From an uncultured Actinomycetes bacterium (lineage in GTDB: Bacteria; Actinomycetota; Thermoleophilia; Solirubrobacterales; 70-9): 12,736 nucleotides of DNA. The stretch lies in the NCBI GenBank assembly GCA_946479725.1, contig CAMLHB010000050.1, forward strand, positions 1-12,736. The letters are read 5' to 3'. How positions within the stretch are numbered: the first letter of the stretch is position 1; every line of letters begins with the position of its first letter. Under the pieces are notes generated by a model. The model worked only from the letters and a program-made list of their open reading frames with translations. It searched no databases and was not told where the DNA came from. The translations under genes were made by a program, and so were the position numbers. Shown here piece after piece: positions 5,296 through 11,311 of this stretch.

Positions 5296-6603
5296 TCAGG
5301 CGGCCTGCGGCAGATCGACCGGCACGGAAGCGACTGCGGCGTGAATCGAGTCGCGCGCGATCGCCACCAGCTCGCTCAGCTCGTCCTCGCTGATGGACAG
5401 CGGGGGCATCAGCACCACGGTGTTGCCGAGCGGGCGGATGAAGGCGCCGCGCCTGCGCGCCTCGACCGTCACCCGGTGGCCCATCCGCAGGGCGTCGTCG
5501 TGGTCGCCGAGGTCAACACCGACCATGAAGCCCTTCTGGCGCACCTCTGCCACCTCGGGCATCGCCGCGACCTCGGCCAGCAGCTCTTCCAGCAGCGCGA
5601 TCTTCGGCTGCAGCCGCTCCAGCGTGCGCTCCTGCTCGAAGACGTCGAGGTTGGCCAGCGCCGCCGCGCAGGCGAGCGGGTTGCCGGTGTAGGTGTGGCC
5701 GTGGAAGAAGGTCTTGAACTCCTCGTAGCTGCCGAGGAAGCCCTCGTAGATCTGTTCCGTCGTCAGGGTCGCCGCCAGCGGCAGGTAGCCGCCGGTGATC
5801 CCCTTCGCCAGGCACATCAGGTCCGGCGCCACGCCTTCCTGCTCGCAGGCGAACATCGTCCCGGTGCGGCCGAACCCGGTCGCCACCTCGTCGCAGACGA
5901 GCAGGACCCCGAAGCGGTCGCAAAGCTCCCGCGCCGCCCGCAGGTATCCCGGCGGCTGCACGAGGATCCCCGCCGCGCCCTGGACCAGCGGCTCGACCAC
6001 GACTGCCGCCACCTCCTCGCCGTGCGCCGCCAGCACCCGCTCGAGGTCGGCTGCGTCGCCCGGCTCCGCCACGTGGGTCTCGAACAGCAGCGGTCGATAG
6101 GTGGAGTGGAAGAGGTCGATGCCGCCGACCGAGACCGAGCCGATCGTGTCGCCGTGGTAGGCCTCGCGCAGCCGTACGAACTTGGTGCGCCGGGCGTGCT
6201 CGCCGCCCCGCTGCTGCTGGTACTGGAAGGCGATCTTCAGCGCGATCTCCGCCGCGGTTGAGCCCGAGTCCGAGTAGAAGACGCGGGACAGGCCCGCCGG
6301 CGCGAGCTTCGTCAGCCGCGCCGCCAGCTCGGTCGCCCCCGGGTGCGTCAGCCCCAGCATCGTGGTGTGAGCGACCCGGTCGAGCTGCTCGCGCACCGCC
6401 GCGTCGATTGTCGGGTGGCGGTGACCATGAACGTTGCACCACAGCGCCGCCGTCCCGTCCAGATAGCGCCGCCCCTCGGTATCGAACAGGTAGGAGCCCT
6501 CGCCGCGCTCGATCACCAGTGGCTCTTCCTCGCTCCACCCTTGCTGCTGCGTGAACGGGTGCCAGACGTGGTCGCGGTCGAGCTGCGCGTAGTCCAGTGG
6601 CAT
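5296..6603 (-). CDS. bioA: Adenosylmethionine-8-amino-7-oxononanoate aminotransferase
   Basis: A 435-residue class III PLP aminotransferase that makes 7,8-diaminopelargonate from KAPA, using S-adenosylmethionine as amino donor; third-from-last step of biotin synthesis, cytoplasmic. Hallmarks: HPFTQQ at 15-20 and ALWCNVHGHRHP near 53-64; SDSGSTAAEIALKIA (111-125) for phosphate binding; YHGDTIGSVSVGG (149-161); LLVCDEVATGFGRTG with D238; CLAKGITGGYLPLAATL with the PLP lysine K267; HGHTYTGNPLACAAALANL further on. Length is normal for BioA (about 430). The N-terminal WHPFTQ supports BioA over related omega-aminotransferases. It is transcribed alone, separated from bioD by three genes on the opposite strand. 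TAACGT six bases before the ATG with no Shine-Dalgarno suggests a leaderless transcript; a CRP-type site is centred about 44 bp upstream of the start codon. Confidence 0.95.
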   Translation of the reverse strand: MPLDYAQLDRDHVWHPFTQQQGWSEEEPLVIERGEGSYLFDTEGRRYLDGTAALWCNVHGHRHPTIDAAVREQLDRVAHTTMLGLTHPGATELAARLTKLAPAGLSRVFYSDSGSTAAEIALKIAFQYQQQRGGEHARRTKFVRLREAYHGDTIGSVSVGGIDLFHSTYRPLLFETHVAEPGDAADLERVLAAHGEEVAAVVVEPLVQGAAGILVQPPGYLRAARELCDRFGVLLVCDEVATGFGRTGTMFACEQEGVAPDLMCLAKGITGGYLPLAATLTTEQIYEGFLGSYEEFKTFFHGHTYTGNPLACAAALANLDVFEQERTLERLQPKIALLEELLAEVAAMPEVAEVRQKGFMVGVDLGDHDDALRMGHRVTVEARRRGAFIRPLGNTVVLMPPLSISEDELSELVAIARDSIHAAVASVPVDLPQAA

Positions 6604-6638
6604 GGGCTGACGTTAGCCCCGGGGTCGGCGGCAGCGAC

Positions 6639-6656
6639 GTGTGATATCGGTCACAC
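6639..6656. promoter_or_regulatory. CRP/FNR-family binding site
   Basis: GTGTGA-TATCGG-TCACAC is a perfect dyad and contains the full CRP consensus TGTGA-N6-TCACA. Actinobacterial CRP-like regulators (GlxR, mycobacterial Crp) recognise closely related sequences. The centre, 6647.5, is about 44 bp upstream of the bioA start and about 60 bp upstream of the marR start. If both messages are leaderless, these are close to the positions used by CRP as class II and class I activator. Whether the regulator exists in this organism cannot be seen here. Confidence 0.6.
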
Positions 6657-6681
6657 GAGCAAATATTGCCCTTTTGAAAAG

Positions 6682-6697
6682 GTTGCGTGTATGCAAC
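6682..6697. promoter_or_regulatory. Putative MarR operator
   Basis: GTTGCGTGTATGCAAC is a near-perfect 16-bp palindrome (five outer pairs intact, two central mismatches) that overlaps the predicted marR -10 region. Size and position fit autorepression by a MarR dimer. The link to this MarR is by proximity only. Confidence 0.45.
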
Positions 6698-6707
6698 TAT
6701 TTCCTGG

Positions 6708-7190
6708 ATGAATGCGACGGACACGACGGCACGGTTGGCCGCGCTCCTGCACCACGTCTTCCTCTACGACCGCGGCAACCAGCTGCGGGTGATCGAGGAG
6801 ACCGGGCTCTCGATGACGCAGTGCAAGGCCCTGCTGGAGCTCGGCGGCCTCGGCGGCGACGCCCAGGCCTGGCAGGTCTCCGACCTCGCCGAGCTCTTCG
6901 GCGTCTCCGTGCCCTCGATGAGCAGGGCGGTCGACGCCCTGGTCAAGGCGAAGCTGGCGACCCGGGTCGAGGACCCGACCGACCGCCGGGTCCGCCGGGT
7001 GAAGATCACCGCCAAGGGCAAGGAGCTGGTCGCCACTCTCGTCACCGTCCGCATGACCGGCATCGAGGCCTTCGTGACCACTCTCAGCGCCGCCCAGCGG
7101 CGCAAGCTCGATGCCGCTGTAGAGGCCCTGTTCGACCGCGAGGACCTCGCCCAGACTTACGAGGCACTGAAAGGAAGTGAGCGCGCTTGA
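6708..7190 (+). CDS. MarR-family transcriptional regulator
   Basis: A 160-residue winged-helix repressor. The N-terminal helices (1-50) form the dimer half; the DNA-binding domain is about 57-104: VSDLAELFGVSVPSMSRAVD (recognition helix around 67-79), then KLATRVEDPTDRRVRRVKIT with the wing's DRR at 92-94. A C-terminal helix (130-157) completes the dimer interface. MarR proteins usually repress a neighbouring efflux or detoxification gene and release DNA on binding small aromatic ligands. Here the stop overlaps the TTG start of an efflux pump, so both are one unit and the pump is the likely target. I chose the ATG at 6708 over a GTG at 6687 because the latter would add residues encoded by the putative operator. 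One cysteine, C39; redox sensing is possible but nothing else supports it. Confidence 0.92.
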   Translation: MNATDTTARLAALLHHVFLYDRGNQLRVIEETGLSMTQCKALLELGGLGGDAQAWQVSDLAELFGVSVPSMSRAVDALVKAKLATRVEDPTDRRVRRVKITAKGKELVATLVTVRMTGIEAFVTTLSAAQRRKLDAAVEALFDREDLAQTYEALKGSERA

Positions 7191-8749
7191 CCCGTTACCG
7201 CCACCTGATCACCGACGAAAACCGCAAGTGGTGGACGCTCGGAGCGATGTGCTTTGCGCTGTTCATGATCATGCTCGACAACACGATCGTGAACGTCGCG
7301 CTGCCCTCGATCCAGAAGGACCTGGGAGCCTCGATCAGCGGTCTGGAGTGGACGATCAACGGCTACACGCTCTCCTTCGCGGTGCTGCTGGCGACCGGGG
7401 GCCGGCTCGGCGACATCTTCGGCCGCCGGCTGATGTTCATGACCGGCGTCGTCATCTTCGCCCTCTCCTCGGCGACCGCCGGCTTCGCCTCCAACGAGAC
7501 GGCGCTGGTCCTCAGCCGCGTCGTCCAGGGCGTCGGCGCGGCGCTGATGATGCCGGCGACGCTCTCGATCATCACCGACGCCTTCCCCGCTCACGAGCGC
7601 GGCAAGGCGATGGGGACCTGGGCCGGCGTCTCGGCCTTGGCGCTGGCGGTCGGGCCGGTGCTCGGCGGCTTCCTCACCGAGCACGTCAGCTGGCGGGCGA
7701 TCTTCTACGTCAACATCCCGGTCGCGATCGGCGCCGTCCTGGCGACCCTGTTCGCGGTCCGCGAGTCCCGCGACACCTCGGTCGGCCGCGAGGTCGACTA
7801 CGCCGGCGTCGCGGTGCTGACCGTTGGCCTGACGGCGCTCGTGTTGGCCCTCGTCGAGGGCAACAGCTGGGGCTGGGGCTCGACCGAAATCATCGGCCTG
7901 CTCGTCCTCGCGGCGCTGGCGCTGCCCGCCTTCGTCTTCGTCGAGAATCGGGTCAAGGCGCCGATGGTCCAGTTCGACCTGCTCAGCGACCGCAACTTCC
8001 TCGCCGCGGTTTGCGTGGCGATGATCATCAGCTTTGGGATGCTGGGCGTCTTCTTCTTCCTCGCCCTCTACATGCAGGACATCCTCGGCTACACGCCGCT
8101 GGAAGCCGGAGTTCGGTTCCTCCCCTCGACGTTGATGATCGTCGCCGTGGCGCCGGTCGCGGGACGCCTCTCCGACCGGTTCGGGCCCCGCTGGCTGATC
8201 GCCGGCGGCCTGGTCATCGTCGCCGCTTCGCTGTTCAGCTTCAGCCGCATCGCGGTCGACTCCACTTACCTCGACCTGCTGCCCGGGTTCATGCTGCTCG
8301 GTATCGGTATCGCAATGACGATGTCGCCGATGACCAGCGCGGCGATGAACGCGGTGCCGGTGCAGAAAGCCGGGATCGCCTCCGGCGTCCTCTCGATGTT
8401 CCGCATGGTCGGCGGCAGCCTCGGCGTCGCCGTCACCGGCGCCATCTTCCAGGGGCTGGTCAGCTCGAAGCTCGACTCGCTGCTCGGCGGCAGCGGCATC
8501 ACCGCGGCGCAGCGGCAGTCGATCTCCGACCAGCTCGGCGGCGGCGCCGCGCCCCACGTCCAGGGGCTTGCGCCGGCCCAGGTAAATGAAGTGATGACGG
8601 CCGGCAACGAAGCCTTCGTCTACGCGCTCAGCCACGCGATGACCGTCTCCGGCTTCGTCGCCCTGCTGGGGGCCGGGATCGGCGCCACCGCGATCCGGGC
8701 CAAGGCGAAGACCTCGACCAACTCTCAGGTGGCGATGGCGGAGGCATAG
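7187..8749 (+). CDS. DHA2-family MFS multidrug efflux transporter (EmrB/QacA type)
   Basis: A 520-residue inner-membrane proton antiporter of the 14-helix DHA2 family. Signature motifs appear in order: LDNTIVNVALP (30-40, motif D1), GGRLGDIFGRR (71-81, motif A), RVVQGVGAALMMPATLS (111-127, motif B region) and ALAVGPVLGGFLTEHVSWR (152-170, antiporter motif C), then FYVNIPVAI. Length is typical (about 470-530). The protein starts with TTG at 7187, preceded by AAGGAAG as Shine-Dalgarno, and the TTGA overlaps the marR stop, so translation is coupled. Substrates are not predictable; such pumps export hydrophobic or aromatic toxic compounds. The region 445-490 is a long hydrophilic loop (Gln/Gly/Ala-rich) before the last helix, which is common in the family. 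Confidence 0.95.
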   Translation: MTRYRHLITDENRKWWTLGAMCFALFMIMLDNTIVNVALPSIQKDLGASISGLEWTINGYTLSFAVLLATGGRLGDIFGRRLMFMTGVVIFALSSATAGFASNETALVLSRVVQGVGAALMMPATLSIITDAFPAHERGKAMGTWAGVSALALAVGPVLGGFLTEHVSWRAIFYVNIPVAIGAVLATLFAVRESRDTSVGREVDYAGVAVLTVGLTALVLALVEGNSWGWGSTEIIGLLVLAALALPAFVFVENRVKAPMVQFDLLSDRNFLAAVCVAMIISFGMLGVFFFLALYMQDILGYTPLEAGVRFLPSTLMIVAVAPVAGRLSDRFGPRWLIAGGLVIVAASLFSFSRIAVDSTYLDLLPGFMLLGIGIAMTMSPMTSAAMNAVPVQKAGIASGVLSMFRMVGGSLGVAVTGAIFQGLVSSKLDSLLGGSGITAAQRQSISDQLGGGAAPHVQGLAPAQVNEVMTAGNEAFVYALSHAMTVSGFVALLGAGIGATAIRAKAKTSTNSQVAMAEA

Positions 8750-8761
8750 GCTGCCGCCGCG

Positions 8762-9415
8762 ATGCTGATCCTCCTGCCGCCCTCCGAAGGGAAGGCGAAA
8801 CCCGAAGCGAGCGCGCCGATCGACCTCGGCTCGCTCGTTTTCGCGCAGGAGCTGGGTGAGCGGCGGGAGCAGGTGCTCGACGCCTTCGACCCGAGCCTGC
8901 GGCAGGCGCCGGCAGCGCCGGCGGCCGAGGTCTACACCGGCGTCCTCTACGGGCGGCTGGAGCTGGCGAAGCTGCCGAAGAGGGGGCGGAGCCGGGTGCT
9001 GATCGCCAGCGCCCTCTGGGGGTTCGTGCGGGCCGACGACCGCATCCCGCACTACAAGCTGCCGCCGAAGACGAAGCTGAAGGGGATCGGCGCGCCGGCC
9101 GCCTTCTGGCGACCAGCGCTGGCGGAGGCGGTGCCCGACATGGCGGGCGAGCTGATCGTCGACATGCGCTCCGGCGCCTACAGCTCGTTCTGGAAGCCGC
9201 AGCGCGCGACGCTGCTGGCGGTGCGGGCATTCACCGAAACCGACGGCGAGCGCAAGGCCGTCTCCCACATGGCGAAGGCCGTGCGCGGCGACGTCGCGCG
9301 GGTGCTGCTGCAGGCCAAGAAAGCGCCGAAGGATCCAGCTGGCGCCGCCGCGATCGCCGAGTCCGCCGGCTTCACCGTCGAGCTCGGCGGCAGCACCCTC
9401 GACGTAATCGTCTAA
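8762..9415 (+). CDS. yaaA: YaaA family peroxide stress protein (UPF0246/DUF328)
   Basis: A 217-residue YaaA protein. Family signatures: MLILLPPSEGK at the N-terminus, YTGVLY (58-63), ALWGFVRADDRIPHYKL (84-100), KGIGAPAAFW (107-116), DMRSGAY (134-140) and SHMAKAVRG (168-176). In E. coli, YaaA limits free iron during hydrogen peroxide stress and binds DNA; the actinobacterial proteins are shorter than the 258-residue E. coli form, as here. It follows the efflux gene by 12 nt on the same strand and is probably in the same transcript, although the Shine-Dalgarno is weak. Its presence behind a MarR-controlled pump suggests a stress cassette, but this is context only. The stop is one base ahead of a 59-nt palindrome. 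Confidence 0.92.
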   Translation: MLILLPPSEGKAKPEASAPIDLGSLVFAQELGERREQVLDAFDPSLRQAPAAPAAEVYTGVLYGRLELAKLPKRGRSRVLIASALWGFVRADDRIPHYKLPPKTKLKGIGAPAAFWRPALAEAVPDMAGELIVDMRSGAYSSFWKPQRATLLAVRAFTETDGERKAVSHMAKAVRGDVARVLLQAKKAPKDPAGAAAIAESAGFTVELGGSTLDVIV

Positions 9416-9416
9416 A

Positions 9417-9475
9417 CATCCGCCGACGGGACGAAAACGGTCCTATATGGACCGAAATCGTCCCGTCGGCGGATG
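9417..9475. terminator. 59-nt compound palindrome overlapping the bioD 3' end, bidirectional terminator
   Basis: Perfect 18-bp arms CATCCGCCGACGGGACGA (9417-9434) and its complement (9458-9475) surround AAA/AAA internal bulges and a perfect inner 6-bp stem CGGTCC-TATAT-GGACCG (9438-9454), all centred on 9446. It starts one base after the yaaA stop. For bioD, the 5' arm encodes the last residues and the TAG stop (9445-9443) falls at the tip of the hairpin. No U-tract is present in either direction. A shared terminator for the two convergent units is most likely. Confidence 0.75.
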
Positions 9476-10117
9476 GAGGGGCGGCCAGGTCGAGGGGTCG
9501 CCTAGGTTGATCGGGGGGAGGGTGAGGACCTCGAACTTCCCGATCGTCGCGATCGTCTCGCGGTTGGAGCGCTCGATCTCGGATGGTTGCTCTGGCCACG
9601 GAGTCAGGACTACCGCGGCGACCTCGAGTCCGGCGCTGCTGCACGCCTCCAGCGTCAGCAGGGTGTGGTTGATCGTCCCCAGGCCGGGGCTGGCGACGAC
9701 GACGAGGGGGTAGCCGAGGTCGGCGGCGAGGTCTCGCACGAGGTAGGTGGGGGAGAGGGGGACGAGGAGGCCGCCGACGCCCTCGCAGACGATCGCCTCG
9801 GCGCCCTCGGCTGCAGTTGATGCCGCCTGGCGGAGGCGCTCGGGTTCGATCTCCTCGCCCGCCAGCGCCGCGGCCAGATGGGGCGAGGCCGGTGGGCCGT
9901 AGCGGTAGGGGGCGATCTCCTCGTCGCTCTGGCGCGAGTCCGACGCCCGGCGCAGCAGCGCGTGGTCGGTCTCGACCCCTTCGTCGAGGCCGGTGACCGC
10001 CGGCTTGAAGACCGCAACTCGCTTGCTCTCCGCGGCGAGGGTGCGGGCGATCACCGCGGCGACGACGGTCTTCCCGACCTCGGTCCCGGTCCCGGTGACG
10101 AAGACGCCGGGCGTCAC
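9443..10117 (-). CDS. bioD: Dethiobiotin synthetase
   Basis: A 224-residue ATP-dependent enzyme that closes the ureido ring: 7,8-diaminopelargonate plus CO2 to dethiobiotin. The P-loop GTGTEVGKT is at 9-17 (K16, T17), FKPAVTG at 37-43 supplies the conserved lysine (K38), D51 lies in ETDHALL, and CEGVGGLLVPL (111-121) provides the conserved glutamate E112. Length is usual (about 220-230). The GTG start at 10117 lies 9 nt after the bioF stop, with no convincing Shine-Dalgarno, so it probably depends on coupling. It is last in bioB-bioF-bioD. Its final ten residues (HPPTGRFRSI) are encoded by the 5' arm and loop of the terminator palindrome, so their sequence may be dictated by DNA structure rather than function. 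Confidence 0.96.
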   Translation of the reverse strand: MTPGVFVTGTGTEVGKTVVAAVIARTLAAESKRVAVFKPAVTGLDEGVETDHALLRRASDSRQSDEEIAPYRYGPPASPHLAAALAGEEIEPERLRQAASTAAEGAEAIVCEGVGGLLVPLSPTYLVRDLAADLGYPLVVVASPGLGTINHTLLTLEACSSAGLEVAAVVLTPWPEQPSEIERSNRETIATIGKFEVLTLPPINLGDPSTWPPLHPPTGRFRSI

Positions 10118-10126
10118 GGCGACTCG

Positions 10127-11311
10127 CTACGCCGCCAGCGCCCGCGGCCGGATCAGGCCAACCGCCCGGGCCGCTGCGGCGACCTTGGCCGCCGCCTGCA
10201 GGAGCTCCTCCCGCTGGTGCGTCGCCATCACCGTGAAGCGCAGCCGCGAAGAGCCCTCGGGTACGGTCGGAGGCCGGATTCCCTGCGCGAAGACGCCCCG
10301 GACCAGCGCCCGCTCGCAGAGTTCCATCGTCACCTCGGCCTCGCCGACCGCGAGCGGGACCACCTGCGTGGTCGAGCTGCCGACGTCGAGGCCGTGGACG
10401 GCAAGCGCGCTGCGCAGGGTCTCCGCGTTCGCCTGTAGCCGTTCGACCAGCTCCGGCTCGGCTTCGAGGGCCTCCAGCGCGGCGAGGGCCGCGGCGGCGG
10501 CCGAGGGCGGCGGCGCCGTCGAGAAGATGAACGGCCGTGCGGAGTTGACGAGGAACTCCACCGTCTCGGGGCAGGCGCAGACGTAGGCACCGTAGGAGCC
10601 GAGCGCCTTGCCGAGCGTCCCGACGACGACGTCGACCTCGCCGCTGAGGCCGGCGGCGGCGACCGACCCGCGCCCCCCGGGGCCGACGGCCCCGGTCGCG
10701 TGCGCCTCGTCGACCATCAGCCGTGCCCCGTGCCGCCGCGCCAGCTCGAAAAGCTCCGGCAACGGCGCCACGTCGCCGTCCATCGAGAAGACCCCGTCGG
10801 TGACGATCAGCGCGCCCCGCCCGCCCGCTTGGCGCAGGCACCAGGCGAGGTGCTCGACGTCGCCGTGCCGGTAGACAACCGTCTCCGCCCGCGAGAGCCG
10901 GCAGCCGTCGACGATGCTGGCGTGGTTCAGCTCGTCGGAGAAGACGACCTCGCCGGCGCCGGCGAGCGCCGCGATAGCGCCCGTGTTAGCCAGGTAGCCG
11001 GAGCCGAAAAGCAGCGCCGACTCGTAGCCCTTGAAGGCGGCCAGCCGCGCCTCCAGCTCCCGGTGCGGCTCCATCGTCCCCGAGATCAGCCGCGAGGCCC
11101 CCGACCCGGCACCCCAGCGCAGCGCCGCCTCGGCCGCCGCCTCCCGTACTTCGGCGCGGTCGGCGAGCCCGAGGTAGTTGTTCGAGCAGAGCAGCAGGAC
11201 CGAGCGGCCGTCGAGGGTGACGGTCGGTCCCTGCGCTCCCTCGATCAGCCGCAACCGCCGGTGGAGCCCCCGCTCGCGGAGCTCCTGCAGCCGCTCGGCT
11301 ACGTCGGTCAC
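10127..11311 (-). CDS. bioF: 8-amino-7-oxononanoate synthase (KAPA synthase)
   Basis: A 394-residue PLP enzyme of the alpha-oxoamine synthase family. It condenses a pimeloyl thioester with alanine to give KAPA, the first committed ring-building step. Motifs: LCSNNYLGLA (41-50), GAGSGASRLISGT (67-79), LFGSGYLANTGA (101-112), SDELNHASIVDG (125-136, PLP-stacking His130), MVDEAHATGAVGPGGRG (199-215, D201), and DVVVGTLGKALGSYGAY with the PLP lysine K235; then NSARPFIFST. The start is the GTG at 11311, whose GTGA overlaps the bioB stop, so translation is coupled. The same frame stays open far upstream through bioB in a wrong frame; the BioF similarity begins only at VTDVAERLQELRERGL, so that extension is spurious. 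Relatives KBL and serine palmitoyltransferase are excluded mainly by the biotin context. Confidence 0.96.
   Translation of the reverse strand: MTDVAERLQELRERGLHRRLRLIEGAQGPTVTLDGRSVLLLCSNNYLGLADRAEVREAAAEAALRWGAGSGASRLISGTMEPHRELEARLAAFKGYESALLFGSGYLANTGAIAALAGAGEVVFSDELNHASIVDGCRLSRAETVVYRHGDVEHLAWCLRQAGGRGALIVTDGVFSMDGDVAPLPELFELARRHGARLMVDEAHATGAVGPGGRGSVAAAGLSGEVDVVVGTLGKALGSYGAYVCACPETVEFLVNSARPFIFSTAPPPSAAAAALAALEALEAEPELVERLQANAETLRSALAVHGLDVGSSTTQVVPLAVGEAEVTMELCERALVRGVFAQGIRPPTVPEGSSRLRFTVMATHQREELLQAAAKVAAAARAVGLIRPRALAA

Larger units (their letters stand above)
6604..6707. promoter_or_regulatory. bioA / marR divergent control region
   Basis: This 104-nt gap controls two divergent units and holds a notably AT-richer core (about 6655-6705). 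For bioA, the minus strand has TAACGT (6615-6610) then six bases and the ATG. For marR, TTGAAA (6674-6679) and AACTAT (6695-6700) are plausible -35/-10 elements, though the 15-bp spacer is short; AACTAT lies seven bases before the ATG at 6708. Four dyads are strung together: 6639-6656 (CRP-type), GCAAATATTGC at 6659-6669, CCTTTTGAAAAGG at 6670-6682 (perfect 6-bp arms) and GTTGCGTGTATGCAAC at 6682-6697. Confidence 0.6.

Noticed and set aside
6687..6707. Alternative GTG start adding seven residues to the MarR protein
   Set aside because: The added codons lie within the operator/-10 region and are not part of the usual MarR N-terminus; the ATG at 6708 fits better.
7157..9268. A 703-residue minus-strand open frame antisense to the efflux gene and yaaA
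   Set aside because: Low-complexity Asp/Arg/Gly/Ala-rich translation typical of an antisense frame in GC-rich DNA; both plus-strand genes under it are clear family members.
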